A stretch of 64,000 nt of DNA. Origin: Mucilaginibacter phenanthrenivorans (GTDB taxonomy: Bacteria; Bacteroidota; Bacteroidia; Sphingobacteriales; Sphingobacteriaceae). The position numbers and the translations under genes were made by a program. Shown piece by piece: positions 15,789 through 24,289 of this stretch. The stretch is from positions 1 to 64,000 of the forward strand of contig NZ_JAHVAP010000002.1 in assembly GCF_024721155.1 (NCBI RefSeq). Direction: 5' to 3'. The notes beneath the pieces were generated by a model. It worked only from the letters and a program-made list of their open reading frames with translations. It searched no databases and was not told the DNA's origin. Numbering within the stretch: position 1 is the stretch's first letter; each line of letters begins with the position of its first letter.

Positions 15789-16046
15789 ATGAAGTTAAAC
15801 CAGCTCAATAAGCTACCAGGCGACCCGGAAAAAGACGAAATCATCAAATTAGCCAACCGGATCAAAGCGCTGCGCCTCCGGGCCGGCCACCTGAACTATG
15901 AAAAGTTCGCTCTCGGTAACGGCATCGCCCGTATCCAGTACCGCAATTATGAAATGGGCGGCAACATCACCTATAAAAGTTTGCTCAAAGTGCTCGCCGC
16001 GCTCAACGTTACCATTACAGAATTTTTCAGCGAGGGATTTGATTAA
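15789..16046 (+). CDS. XRE-family HTH regulator, 85 aa
   Basis: I choose the ATG at 15789 (MKLNQLNKL) over a GTG four codons upstream. From about residue 20 it reads LANRIKALRLRAGHLNYEKFALGNGIARIQYRNYEMGG, then SLLKVLAALNVTITEFF. This is the five-helix XRE/Cro-type DNA-binding domain filling almost the whole protein. Such stand-alone regulators commonly control mobile-element genes. It is next to the IS110 element and downstream of the zinc-ribbon gene, and may act on the palindromes at 15202-15234. Confidence 0.75.
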   Translation: MKLNQLNKLPGDPEKDEIIKLANRIKALRLRAGHLNYEKFALGNGIARIQYRNYEMGGNITYKSLLKVLAALNVTITEFFSEGFD

Positions 16047-16175
16047 AACAAAAAACCACGCTTTCCGGGCAGTGCAGCGATCTCATGTCCGCCTTTATGC
16101 AAAATATTCAAACTTTATAAAGCGTCAGGAGCGCCAAACCTTATAAAACCCGGAAATTGACGAAAACCATGGAGC

Positions 16176-16198
16176 AAGATAACAGGAAGCTATCTTCG
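16176..16198 (+). promoter_or_regulatory. Hairpin just before the transposase start
   Basis: AAGATA and TATCTT flank a short loop (about 16176-16196), ending roughly 10 nt before the transposase ATG at 16206. Such a hairpin could limit translation of the transposase. Confidence 0.35.
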
Positions 16199-16205
16199 CC
16201 GCCCC

Positions 16206-17306
16206 ATGACTGATATAACCGACAACACACCAATAACAAATGAAAAAAACATACCGGAACCACGCCTCAAAAAGTACACCTATTTTATCGGCATCGACGT
16301 CTCGGCTGGAGAGCTGGATTATGCGGTTATGAAAGGCAGTAAATTTCTTTTCCACCGGGAACGCAAAAACAACCCTGCGGACGTCGCTGACTTTGTTAAA
16401 GAGCTGAAACTGCTGCCGGGTTTTATGGTCAGCCGGGCGGTATTCTGTATGGAAGAGAACGGCATCTACAACCTGCATTTGATCACCACGCTCCGGAAGA
16501 TCAAAGCCAACATCGTAAATGACAATGCCCTGCAAATCAAGCACTCGTTCGGGATCGCGCGCGGCAAGGATGATAAAGTAGACGCGAAGCGGATCGCCAA
16601 CTACGCCTATGTCAACCGGGAGACCTTAACTTTTTACAACCCCAAAAGGCCGCTGCTGCAACAGGTCGCCGACCTGTTTTCCCTCCGCAACCGGCTGCTG
16701 ACCGTGCAGCTGGCCCTGCAAACGCCGCTTACCGCGCAGGCCACCTTTATCAAAAAAGGGACGCACGAACAGACCGTCAGGTCCTGCTCCAGCAGCATCG
16801 GCGCGATTAAAGAAGACATCGGGAACATCGACACCGTGATCGACCGATTGGTGTCAGGCGACGATGAACTCAGCCGGCTGAATAAACTCATTATGTCCGT
16901 GCCGGGCGTCGGGCGGATCACCGCCATCCAGCTGATCCTGTCCACCAATGAGTTCAAAAACATCAGCGACCCCAGGAAATTTGCCTGCTACGCCGGCGTC
17001 GCGCCTTTCAAGCGTGAATCAGGCGGTGTAAAGGCCCGCGCTAAAGTATCGCCGATAGCCAACCGCAAAGTCAAAGCCCTGCTCCACCTCTGCGCCATGA
17101 CCAGCCTGCGCGCCGAAAAGGACCTGAAAGCCTACTACGACCGGAAAGTTGCCGAAGGCAAACCCAAAATGGCCGTGCTCAACGCGGTACGCAACAAGAT
17201 CGTGCTACGGATATTTGCCTGCGTCAACCAGAACCGCCTTTATGAAAAGGACTATGCGCGGCCGCTAAGGGACGAACAACCCATGCCGGAAATGATAGCT
17301 GATTAA
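16206..17306 (+). CDS. IS110-family transposase (DEDD recombinase)
   Basis: A 366-residue protein. The N-terminal RuvC-like half shows FIGIDVSAGELDYAV (Asp near residue 29), FCMEENG (Glu), and GKDDKVDAKRIA (Asp pair), making up the DEDD set. The C-terminal transposase_20-type half contains IMSVPGVGRITAIQLI and FACYAGVAPFKRESGG, the latter including the serine region used in strand exchange. The length is normal for the family. IS110 enzymes are guided by a non-coding RNA encoded at one element end; here the conspicuous structured DNA lies directly downstream. No long terminal inverted repeats were seen, as expected for the family. Confidence 0.9.
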   Translation: MTDITDNTPITNEKNIPEPRLKKYTYFIGIDVSAGELDYAVMKGSKFLFHRERKNNPADVADFVKELKLLPGFMVSRAVFCMEENGIYNLHLITTLRKIKANIVNDNALQIKHSFGIARGKDDKVDAKRIANYAYVNRETLTFYNPKRPLLQQVADLFSLRNRLLTVQLALQTPLTAQATFIKKGTHEQTVRSCSSSIGAIKEDIGNIDTVIDRLVSGDDELSRLNKLIMSVPGVGRITAIQLILSTNEFKNISDPRKFACYAGVAPFKRESGGVKARAKVSPIANRKVKALLHLCAMTSLRAEKDLKAYYDRKVAEGKPKMAVLNAVRNKIVLRIFACVNQNRLYEKDYARPLRDEQPMPEMIAD

Positions 17307-17313
17307 AAACCTA

Positions 17314-17629
17314 CGGCAGGCCGTCATTGGAAACCCGATAAAGCTGGGCTTAAAAGATGTATCGATGCCTGCTGAACAAAGACATACAGCAGGAAACGCA
17401 TCAGTTGTTGATGAAGCAAGACTTAGAGGATGTATTGATGCCTGCTGTTAATAGACAAAAAAATGAACAGCGGGAAGGATCAGTTTCCGTATTGGTTTCC
17501 AGGCCAATCAGCAGTATGGATCGCCTGCTGTTCATTTTTAAACCATATCCTAAAGCTATTGAACGGCGGGAAGGGTTAGTTGCCGTATTAGTTTCCAGGC
17601 TAACCAGCAGTAGGAACCGCCTGCCGTTT
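17314..17629 (+). ncRNA. Candidate IS110 guide (bridge-like) RNA region: four tandem structured units
   Basis: Directly after the transposase stop are four units with one shared fold: about 17314-17374, 17386-17448, 17459-17539 and 17561-17629. Each has an outer stem of the form GCAGG...CCTGC or AGCGGG...CCTGCT. Units 2-4 carry an inner stem that differs in sequence but keeps pairing: CATCA/TGATG, GATC/GATC and GGTT/AACC. Units 3 and 4 share the apical loop TTTCCAGG, closed by TTGG/CCAA and TTAG/CTAA respectively. These paired changes indicate selection on RNA structure. Position and size fit the guide RNA of IS110-type elements in the IS1111-like downstream arrangement. The function is inference. 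Confidence 0.5.
17356..17447 (+). repeat. 19-bp near-identical direct repeat
   Basis: GATGTATCGATGCCTGCTG (17356-17374) recurs as GATGTATTGATGCCTGCTG (17429-17447), 73 bp apart and with one mismatch. The copies are the 3' arms of the first two structured units behind the IS110 transposase. Confidence 0.8.
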
Positions 17630-17687
17630 TACCATAAATCAGCCGGTTGAAAAAGGAGCCCATGCCACCATCCCAACCAGCTGTTCG

Positions 17688-19685
17688 TCAGGGCTTCGAA
17701 CCTGCCGGGCCCTCAGGTGCCACACCATTCAGCTTCAGTACCAGGATATTCAGCGAAAAAGGCGGCGCGCTGAATTTGAACTCTTTACCTTTAACCGTAA
17801 AGATTTTAGTTTCCGGTTGGATAGCGTCAGGCCTGGCGATCGTATTGACGACGCCAGCGTTAGGATTCGCCAGGCTCGTCCATTGGGCTTCGCCAGTTAC
17901 ACCGGCGTCCAGCCGGATACTTTCGGATCTTACGGAACCGCTCATATTCACCAGCTTAATAATTAACGCATTTGCGTTCCTGTCAATTACAGCGCTGGCC
18001 CAGCAACTATCCTGACCACAAATTGCCTTCCCGTCTTTCAATAAAGGTACGACATCAGTCCCTTTATTAACGGAGAAGAGTTGCTGTACATAGTAATTGG
18101 GGGTGTTGTAACTCGTGGTGTTGTCAAACCAGATCAGGTTCGGCGTCCATTGCCAGCCCGTCACATGCGCAAAAAGCGGCGCATAGGATGCCATGGATAC
18201 GACATCGGCATTACGCTCGATACCGGTCATAAAGCAGGCTTCGCTCAATGCTGTCAGCAAATTGTTTTTGTTTTTCATGGAACCGATGCGGTCGCTTTGC
18301 GCCGCATACTCGCCGACGAATATCTTGGGCCCGTTCCGGTCATAAGTATCATAACGGTTACTGTTATCCATGAACCATTTCGGGGTATCATAAAAATGTT
18401 CGTCGATGATATCGGCCTTTCTGGCCCTGAGTACACTATCCATATAGGTAAATACCGGGATATTGCGGCTGTAGCCCGTGGCGTTGATGAGTTTAACCTC
18501 CGGGTATTTAGCTTTCAGCCGGTCGGTGAACAGTTTCAAGTGTTCGGCATATTGCGGGCCCCAGTTTTCGTTACCGACTCCCAATAGTTTCATATTAAAT
18601 GGTGCAGGATGACCGAGTTCGGCGCGTTTCTTACCCCAGTAGGTGTTAATATCGCCGTTTGCGAATTCAACCAGGTCTAATGCGTCGGTGATATAGGGTT
18701 CGAGTTCATTGGTGGGCACGACCTCTGCGGCGTCAAACTGGCAGGACATGCCGACGTTGATGATGGGCAATGGTTCGGCTTTGATGTCTTCACATGCTTG
18801 AAAATATTCGTAAAAGCCGAGGCCAAAAGATTCCATATAATCAGGTGTTTGTCTTTCGGGCACATCATCAGCCCAGATCGATTGTACGGGTTCGCGGTCC
18901 TCTAAATTACCGATGGTATGCTTCCACTGGTAACGGTGGACGATCTGGTTGCCTTCAACGATACAACCGCCGGGGAAGCGCAGGAAACCGGGTTTAAGAT
19001 CAGCCAGTTTTTGTACAAGGTCAGCACGCAGGCCGCCCTTGCGGTTCTTCCAGGTGTCTGATGGAAAAAGGCTGATACGATCCATATCCAGTTTGCCCGC
19101 CCCTTCAAAAATCACGAGCAGTTTGCCGGTTCGGGCGCTATCGGTTGGCGTAACCGAAACTTCCTGGTTCACCCATTCTTTACTATCCTTCAGCACCAGG
19201 CTGGTTCTGCCAATGACTTGATTTTTCGCGCTGAACAGGAAGATCCGTACATGGATTCCCGGAGCCACCTGGCGGTAACGCAAGGTTAAGTTATAGGCCA
19301 GCCCTTTTTTGAAGGACATCCCTTCATCAAAGCCGCTGTTCATCAGCCCGACCGTATCTTTTGCATTCAAGCTGACCTGCATGTATTTGGGGTCGGCGGC
19401 GTTTACCGCACTTTGGTTGATGACCATCAGAATGCCGTCGCGCAATTGCGGCCGCGGCCAGGTCTGCCAGGCGGTCATTGGCTTCGGAAAGTCAAAGCTG
19501 CGGTTCTCTACCATTTCGGCATAAACGCCGCCGTCGGCTGCCCGGTTGATGTCCTCGAAGAAAAGCCCCCAAAGGGTCGCGGGGACTTTGGCTTTAACGG
19601 TTTTGGTGCTAACGGTATAGATGTCCTGCGAGAATGCGGACATGGCTATCGTCAGAAAACCCAAAATGAGCAATGTTCTTTTCAT
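17688..19685 (-). CDS. Alpha-L-arabinofuranosidase, glycoside hydrolase family 51
   Basis: A 665-residue protein with a signal peptide (first ~20 residues, ending AFSQ). The GH51 start-of-barrel block TLWGLFFEDINRAADGGVYAE is near residue 40. The acid/base Glu lies in GVGNENWG (about residue 373) and the nucleophile Glu in IFVGEYAAQ (about 456). A carbohydrate-binding-like beta region separates the first block from the barrel. The enzyme should release terminal arabinofuranose from plant polysaccharides. It is the last gene of the SusC/SusD locus. The last ~12 residues after ILVLKL (Gly/Pro-rich) may have been altered by the nearby IS. Confidence 0.88.
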   Translation of the reverse strand: MKRTLLILGFLTIAMSAFSQDIYTVSTKTVKAKVPATLWGLFFEDINRAADGGVYAEMVENRSFDFPKPMTAWQTWPRPQLRDGILMVINQSAVNAADPKYMQVSLNAKDTVGLMNSGFDEGMSFKKGLAYNLTLRYRQVAPGIHVRIFLFSAKNQVIGRTSLVLKDSKEWVNQEVSVTPTDSARTGKLLVIFEGAGKLDMDRISLFPSDTWKNRKGGLRADLVQKLADLKPGFLRFPGGCIVEGNQIVHRYQWKHTIGNLEDREPVQSIWADDVPERQTPDYMESFGLGFYEYFQACEDIKAEPLPIINVGMSCQFDAAEVVPTNELEPYITDALDLVEFANGDINTYWGKKRAELGHPAPFNMKLLGVGNENWGPQYAEHLKLFTDRLKAKYPEVKLINATGYSRNIPVFTYMDSVLRARKADIIDEHFYDTPKWFMDNSNRYDTYDRNGPKIFVGEYAAQSDRIGSMKNKNNLLTALSEACFMTGIERNADVVSMASYAPLFAHVTGWQWTPNLIWFDNTTSYNTPNYYVQQLFSVNKGTDVVPLLKDGKAICGQDSCWASAVIDRNANALIIKLVNMSGSVRSESIRLDAGVTGEAQWTSLANPNAGVVNTIARPDAIQPETKIFTVKGKEFKFSAPPFSLNILVLKLNGVAPEGPAGSKP

Positions 19686-19724
19686 CTTCGTTTCTTATAT
19701 TATTGAATTTAATTTTGTTTCAGC

Positions 19725-20753
19725 TCAAAAATCGAGTTGATAGTAATATACATAAGGACCGAACAAGGCGACCATCGTAGAGCCACACACCCGCAGGTCC
19801 CGCAGCTTGTAACCGTCGAGGTCCGGCAGGTAAATAGTATATATGTACCGTCCGTTATCGACCCTGTAAATATCAATCGCTGATGCCCGACCATGTGTGA
19901 CATCAGTTTCGTTATCCGCTTTTAATGTGGAATGAATGAATAGGTAGCTGCCATTCGTAGCACAATGCTTATTGACAAAAACAGCAGGGCTGGCCAGGGA
20001 GATGTCGCCATTGGATTTGTTCTCCGCCACCCTGATATGGGGATGGGTGACCGTATCTATGGTATTGGCCTTATAGGTCAATTTCAAACACTGGTCGAAA
20101 CACAAGAACCTGTTGCAGTAATAGTAAACGTAGATCAATCGTTTCCCGTCCGGCGGGCTGACTATGACCCCATCGGGCATGAAGATACCGTCACCTTGCT
20201 GCGGTAGTAAATAGCTGTGCGACACGACTCCACCGTTTAAGGTCACCAAGGCGCTTTTTCGCCCCTTGGTCAGCAGTTTTGCGATGACGATACTATTGGT
20301 CAATGGTAAGCCATCCAGAAAATAAGGAACTCGCTGGTCACGAGATTGCAAACCAGAATGAATATCACCGGTGATCACCTGGCCGCGGGAACCGTCGAAA
20401 ATAAAGTATTCGTTACCGCAAATACGGACTGCGGCATCTTCGTTGAACCTCAAAGTGTCTGATGGCCTGATCAATACGGTCGAACTGTCCTTCGTACCGG
20501 GTTTGACGCACAATAGGCGAGCTCTCAATGTTTTGCTGCCCAGATACACGAACTGACTGTCAATCCCAGCAATATAATGTTGCTGATCAGGCAGTTTTAT
20601 AAACCCGGTGCCATAGATTTTATGTGAGGGTTGCTTTCTTAAAAAGCCGTTCGGATGTCTTGTACGCCACACCGAGAACCCCCAGAGCAAAACGATACAA
20701 CTCACGCCGCCTAAAGTGCAAATCATTAAATGAAGTAAGCGGTTCTTTTTCAT
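19725..20753 (-). CDS. Membrane-anchored hypothetical protein, possible beta-propeller
   Basis: A 342-residue protein with one N-terminal transmembrane helix (about residues 8-28). The rest is rich in short strands with repeated aromatic patterns (YFIFDGSRGQVITGDI, YIYTIYLPDLDGY), suggesting a beta-propeller outside the cytoplasm. No family motif is certain. It lies in a minus-strand run with the DUF6520, MauE-like and S9 peptidase genes, an arrangement common in Sphingobacteriaceae. The function is unknown. Confidence 0.55.
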   Translation of the reverse strand: MKKNRLLHLMICTLGGVSCIVLLWGFSVWRTRHPNGFLRKQPSHKIYGTGFIKLPDQQHYIAGIDSQFVYLGSKTLRARLLCVKPGTKDSSTVLIRPSDTLRFNEDAAVRICGNEYFIFDGSRGQVITGDIHSGLQSRDQRVPYFLDGLPLTNSIVIAKLLTKGRKSALVTLNGGVVSHSYLLPQQGDGIFMPDGVIVSPPDGKRLIYVYYYCNRFLCFDQCLKLTYKANTIDTVTHPHIRVAENKSNGDISLASPAVFVNKHCATNGSYLFIHSTLKADNETDVTHGRASAIDIYRVDNGRYIYTIYLPDLDGYKLRDLRVCGSTMVALFGPYVYYYQLDF

Positions 20754-20798
20754 AATAAATGATCAGCACCGGTAAGACCCGGTGCTGAGGAATAAAAA

Positions 20799-21080
20799 TC
20801 AGTTAGGTAAGTATAATGGGGTAGTGCACCACGGGGCATCATTCGAGAATGCTGGCAGACTCGGATAAGTTGCACTTAAGTGTACTGTACAACGCGCGCC
20901 AAAACCCGTTGCAGTACATCCGGGTTGATTTAATGGAAATCCCCTATCACACGAGTGAAAAGTTATCGGATCCCACGCGGAACCAATTCCAAACAGCCTG
21001 TGGTTTGCAGGTTTGAATGCCAAGGATGCGATCAGTGCCACGATCACGCTTGCTACCAATGATAATTTTCTGAAATTCAT
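20799..21080 (-). CDS. DUF6520-like small secreted Cys-containing protein
   Basis: I choose the ATG at 21078-21080 (MNFRKLSLVASVIVALI); an upstream start exists at 21131. The 93-residue product has a signal peptide up to about residue 25. The short mature region holds four cysteines (FHSCDRG, QPGCTATG, GARCTVH, PWCTTP). This matches the small exported DUF6520-type proteins of Bacteroidetes. It follows a MauE-like gene, which suggests that disulfide state matters, but its role is unknown. Confidence 0.6.
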   Translation of the reverse strand: MNFRKLSLVASVIVALIASLAFKPANHRLFGIGSAWDPITFHSCDRGFPLNQPGCTATGFGARCTVHLSATYPSLPAFSNDAPWCTTPLYLPN

Positions 21081-21134
21081 AATCTTAAACTTAAATGTTT
21101 GCCTACTCTTTAAAGGTTTTTCAGCGTCCACCTA

Positions 21135-21575
21135 TTATCGCGCAATAATGTCTCGATGTTTATTTGGATAAAGTTGAATGGCGATACCACCCAGCGTAAC
21201 GAATATCAGGTTGAAGATCAGATGTTGCTGCCAATTCATGTTCTGCAATATACCTCCACAGGAACAGGGAATGTTCTCCGAGAAATTTAGAACAGCGATG
21301 ATATAGGCGCTGAACGCGACCATAATTGTGAATGCCGCGTACAACGCGCGTAGCTGGGTTCGTTCGCTGATCAATAAGACCGCAATACCGAACTCAATGG
21401 TCGGTACCAACCAGGCAACCCAGGTGGCTATAGTGGTCAATATCGGTGATTTTTGCAGTTGGATGACGAATGTTTGATAGTCCCATAATTTACTGGAAGC
21501 CGCGTAGATGAATAGCATCACAAAAAGAACGGTGACCACATCAATAAAGATTCGTTTTTGAAATTCGATGATCAT
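21135..21575 (-). CDS. MauE/DoxX-family membrane protein
   Basis: A 146-residue protein with four predicted transmembrane helices. The third-to-fourth helix loop carries NIPCSCGGILQNMNW, the CxCGG signature of Bacteroidetes MauE-like proteins. MauE relatives are linked to disulfide formation or electron transfer in exported proteins. It lies between the S9 peptidase and the small Cys-containing protein, with an 8-bp gap to the former, which points to a shared redox-maturation function (inference). Confidence 0.75.
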   Translation of the reverse strand: MIIEFQKRIFIDVVTVLFVMLFIYAASSKLWDYQTFVIQLQKSPILTTIATWVAWLVPTIEFGIAVLLISERTQLRALYAAFTIMVAFSAYIIAVLNFSENIPCSCGGILQNMNWQQHLIFNLIFVTLGGIAIQLYPNKHRDIIAR

Positions 21576-21582
21576 TTCTTTT

Positions 21583-24285
21583 TTATTTAAGAATGATGGT
21601 GACTGGTGGATGGTGACTTAAACTATCCACCTTCTTTTGTTCTTCAGGCGTCAAGAGGTTTGGCCCGGGTTCGACTCCCGCCGGTTCGAATTCCAGTCCG
21701 TTATCAATACCTTTCCTTGCAGCGGGTATACCTTCCACCATCCATTTGGGGGCAGGCGCGCCTTTAAGATAGTGGTCGAAGAATTGGGTGGAGCGCAAAA
21801 TGTAATCAATTCTAGCTTCATCACGAACACCATGCGACTGGCCATCGTATTGTAGCATCCAGGCTTTTTTTCCCAGCCGGCGCAGGGATAGGAAGAATTC
21901 CGCTCCCTGGGTAAAAGCTACATTACCATCTTTGAGGTTACTAATTAGAAGTAGCGGGGTAGTGACTCGGTTGGCAAATAACACTGGTGAATTTCGGAGG
22001 TAAAAATCAGGTCGTTCCCATAAGGAGGCAAAAAAACGGCCGTCATCATTCTCCCAATAATCGCTTTGTACGCCCCCGATTTGGTTATACATCGCCACCA
22101 GGTCCGAAATGCCGGAAGAACTGACTGCTGCCGCAAACCTATGGGAATGCGTGATCACATAATTCGTCTCCCAGCCGCCAAGGCTGTGTCCCTGGAGTGC
22201 CATATGGGCGGTGTCGGCCCAACGAAACGTACCCAGGTAATTCGCTGCGCCGAGAATCGCATTCAAGGCGCTTTGACCCGTGGCGCCGATCGTATAATGA
22301 ATGTCAGGCGTAAAAACGACATAACCGTGGCTGGCAAACCAGGAAACATCCAGCTCCCCGTTCTGGCTTCCTGGAGTTTGGTATTTAAATAACGCATCTG
22401 ATTTGCGTTGATAGTAGTGAAGAATGACAGGGTATTTTTTTCCGGGGTCAAAGTTTTCAGGTAAATATAGGACACCCTGATCGTGGCGACCGTCTAAGGT
22501 ATTGAATGTACGTACCTCACCTTTCATCCAGTTGTAATCCCGTTCCGGGTAGAGGTCGCTTACCTGATGAAAGTTCTTGTGATCAGTGGTCCACCACAAA
22601 TTGGGGGATTCTATGGTGCTTTGTCGGGAAACAAGGAATACGCGACCGGCACTCACGGGGGATCTCACTGAAACACTTTGCTCGAAAATTTGGGGGAATT
22701 CCTGGGCATAATCGTATGGCCCCATAGATCGCCTTTTCGGATCCTTGAACGGTTCATTTAAATTTATCTTGTAAAAACCATTTTCCTTGCTTTGCAGATC
22801 ATGTGCAGCTATGACCAGGGTCTGCTTATCATTAAACGCCGAACGATCATCGTCCCTGATAATATTGAATGATAGGTGGTGGGCCCTGCCGTAATGATTG
22901 GTCAGGCATACAGGTGCATTTTTTCCCAACGGATCGATTTTCCACAAATCATAGGGGTCATAGAACAGGATACCTTTGTCGCCGGCTATCCACTGTCCCG
23001 TCGGAATGAGCCCCTTAAAATTTTGATTCCGGTGTCTATTATCCGAGGTATCCCTCGGTATGGGGACCTGCTGGCTAAGGTTGGTGATCTGCCGCGTTAA
23101 CGTATCGTAAGCATAATAATCCAGGTTATTGTCCATGAATAACATAAATCTTTTACCCGGAGAAACAACATACCGGTAATCTAAGTTAATTGTACTTCTT
23201 TCCCCGGTTGCCAATGAAACGATATCCGAAGTTGGTTGGGAAGCTTTCGACCAGTTAAATTCCCTTATTTCGCCAGCCCGTTTATCGAATACGGCATAAT
23301 TATCACTCAGCCCTCTTATTTTGCCGTCATTTTGTAACCTGGTGATTTGGCCTGGTTTATCAAGCCTGATCATGGCAAGATTAAGGGGTAAGCCATCCCG
23401 GAGATCATCTAATTGTTGGGATTGCCACGGCTGATTATAACTCCAGACATCCACGCTGACCTGGCCCGCTTTTGGCTTCTCTGTATAAACGGATTTTAAA
23501 TAAAATAGCAGCCGTGTACCACTGACATGGAAACCTTCCAGATCGCCCAGTACGAGTCCCTGGTCTGAAGGTACCGACCGGCTGTCTAGGAGGACTTTAG
23601 CCTGATCCATTCCTGGCTTGAAATATAGGTAACTCGCGGAATCTTTAAAGGCTACCGCGCCGGCATATGGATCGATCTGTACGCTTTCGGCTTCATTTCC
23701 TCGCCAGATCTGTTGGGTCTGGCCGGTGTTCAGATGATAAAGGCAGAGAATTTTTTGATCGCTTTTGTCGGCTGATTTAAAATAGTAAAGGATGTTTTGC
23801 TTTACTGCGGGAAAATACGTAGTTACCCCCGAGACTGTTTGCCGACCGCCTGTCTCCAGGTTAACGATGGTCATTTGTATGGCTGGATACCCCGAATACT
23901 GGACCAGCATTTCCGAATGTGGCAACTGGAGCAGTTTGTAGTTAATGGTGTGCTCTATGCGTTCTTCTACCGGACTGCCTAGATGAATCAACAGGAGCGT
24001 GCTATCTTTTTGACAGATGGCCAAACGGCCATCTTTGGAGAAACGAACATCCGTTACACCGGTCATTTGCCGTTGCCAGGACCCGCGCAGTGATTTAAAT
24101 ACCGTCGTATTGCCGTCTCTGGGAACGTTTTCGACTGTATACCAGGCAAATTTTCCGTCACTGCTCAAGGCGCCTTCGCTGACCTGTGGCCAGTGGGAAA
24201 GCATACCGATGTCGATAGCGGGTTTTTGGGCGAACGTGATAAAAGGTATTGCTAATAGCAGAAGAATTAAATTTAAGTTTTTCAT
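21583..24285 (-). CDS. S9-family prolyl oligopeptidase-type serine peptidase
   Basis: A 900-residue protein with a signal peptide (first ~20 residues, ending FAQ). The first two-thirds are propeller-like. The catalytic alpha/beta-hydrolase is at the C-terminus: the nucleophile Ser is in GHSLGGWETN (about residue 703), the Asp is probably in SNLKDGNVAF (about 786), and the His is in GQSHGVRD (about 818). Such periplasmic enzymes cleave oligopeptides. It sits between the thioredoxin-like protein and MauE in a SusC/SusD locus, suggesting use or processing of a peptide substrate. Confidence 0.85.
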   Translation of the reverse strand: MKNLNLILLLLAIPFITFAQKPAIDIGMLSHWPQVSEGALSSDGKFAWYTVENVPRDGNTTVFKSLRGSWQRQMTGVTDVRFSKDGRLAICQKDSTLLLIHLGSPVEERIEHTINYKLLQLPHSEMLVQYSGYPAIQMTIVNLETGGRQTVSGVTTYFPAVKQNILYYFKSADKSDQKILCLYHLNTGQTQQIWRGNEAESVQIDPYAGAVAFKDSASYLYFKPGMDQAKVLLDSRSVPSDQGLVLGDLEGFHVSGTRLLFYLKSVYTEKPKAGQVSVDVWSYNQPWQSQQLDDLRDGLPLNLAMIRLDKPGQITRLQNDGKIRGLSDNYAVFDKRAGEIREFNWSKASQPTSDIVSLATGERSTINLDYRYVVSPGKRFMLFMDNNLDYYAYDTLTRQITNLSQQVPIPRDTSDNRHRNQNFKGLIPTGQWIAGDKGILFYDPYDLWKIDPLGKNAPVCLTNHYGRAHHLSFNIIRDDDRSAFNDKQTLVIAAHDLQSKENGFYKINLNEPFKDPKRRSMGPYDYAQEFPQIFEQSVSVRSPVSAGRVFLVSRQSTIESPNLWWTTDHKNFHQVSDLYPERDYNWMKGEVRTFNTLDGRHDQGVLYLPENFDPGKKYPVILHYYQRKSDALFKYQTPGSQNGELDVSWFASHGYVVFTPDIHYTIGATGQSALNAILGAANYLGTFRWADTAHMALQGHSLGGWETNYVITHSHRFAAAVSSSGISDLVAMYNQIGGVQSDYWENDDGRFFASLWERPDFYLRNSPVLFANRVTTPLLLISNLKDGNVAFTQGAEFFLSLRRLGKKAWMLQYDGQSHGVRDEARIDYILRSTQFFDHYLKGAPAPKWMVEGIPAARKGIDNGLEFEPAGVEPGPNLLTPEEQKKVDSLSHHPPVTIILK

Positions 24286-24289
24286 ATAT

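Larger units (their letters stand above)
16047..17687 (+). mobile_element. IS110-family insertion sequence (ends approximate)
   Basis: The element is defined by the IS110-type transposase at 16206-17306 plus non-coding flanks of about 160 bp (left) and up to 380 bp (right). The exact ends cannot be set, because the family lacks clear terminal inverted repeats and no empty site is available. It separates the mobile-element backbone genes from the arabinofuranosidase gene, whose stop lies at 17688. Confidence 0.6.

Noticed and set aside
17356-17629. CRISPR-like array behind the IS110 transposase
   Set aside because: Units are long, self-complementary, unevenly spaced and diverged, with no short identical repeats or unique spacers, and no cas genes nearby.
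17357-17650. 97-codon frame across the structured units
   Set aside because: The repeats keep base pairing more clearly than any protein pattern and the product has no recognisable features; kept only as an alternative explanation.
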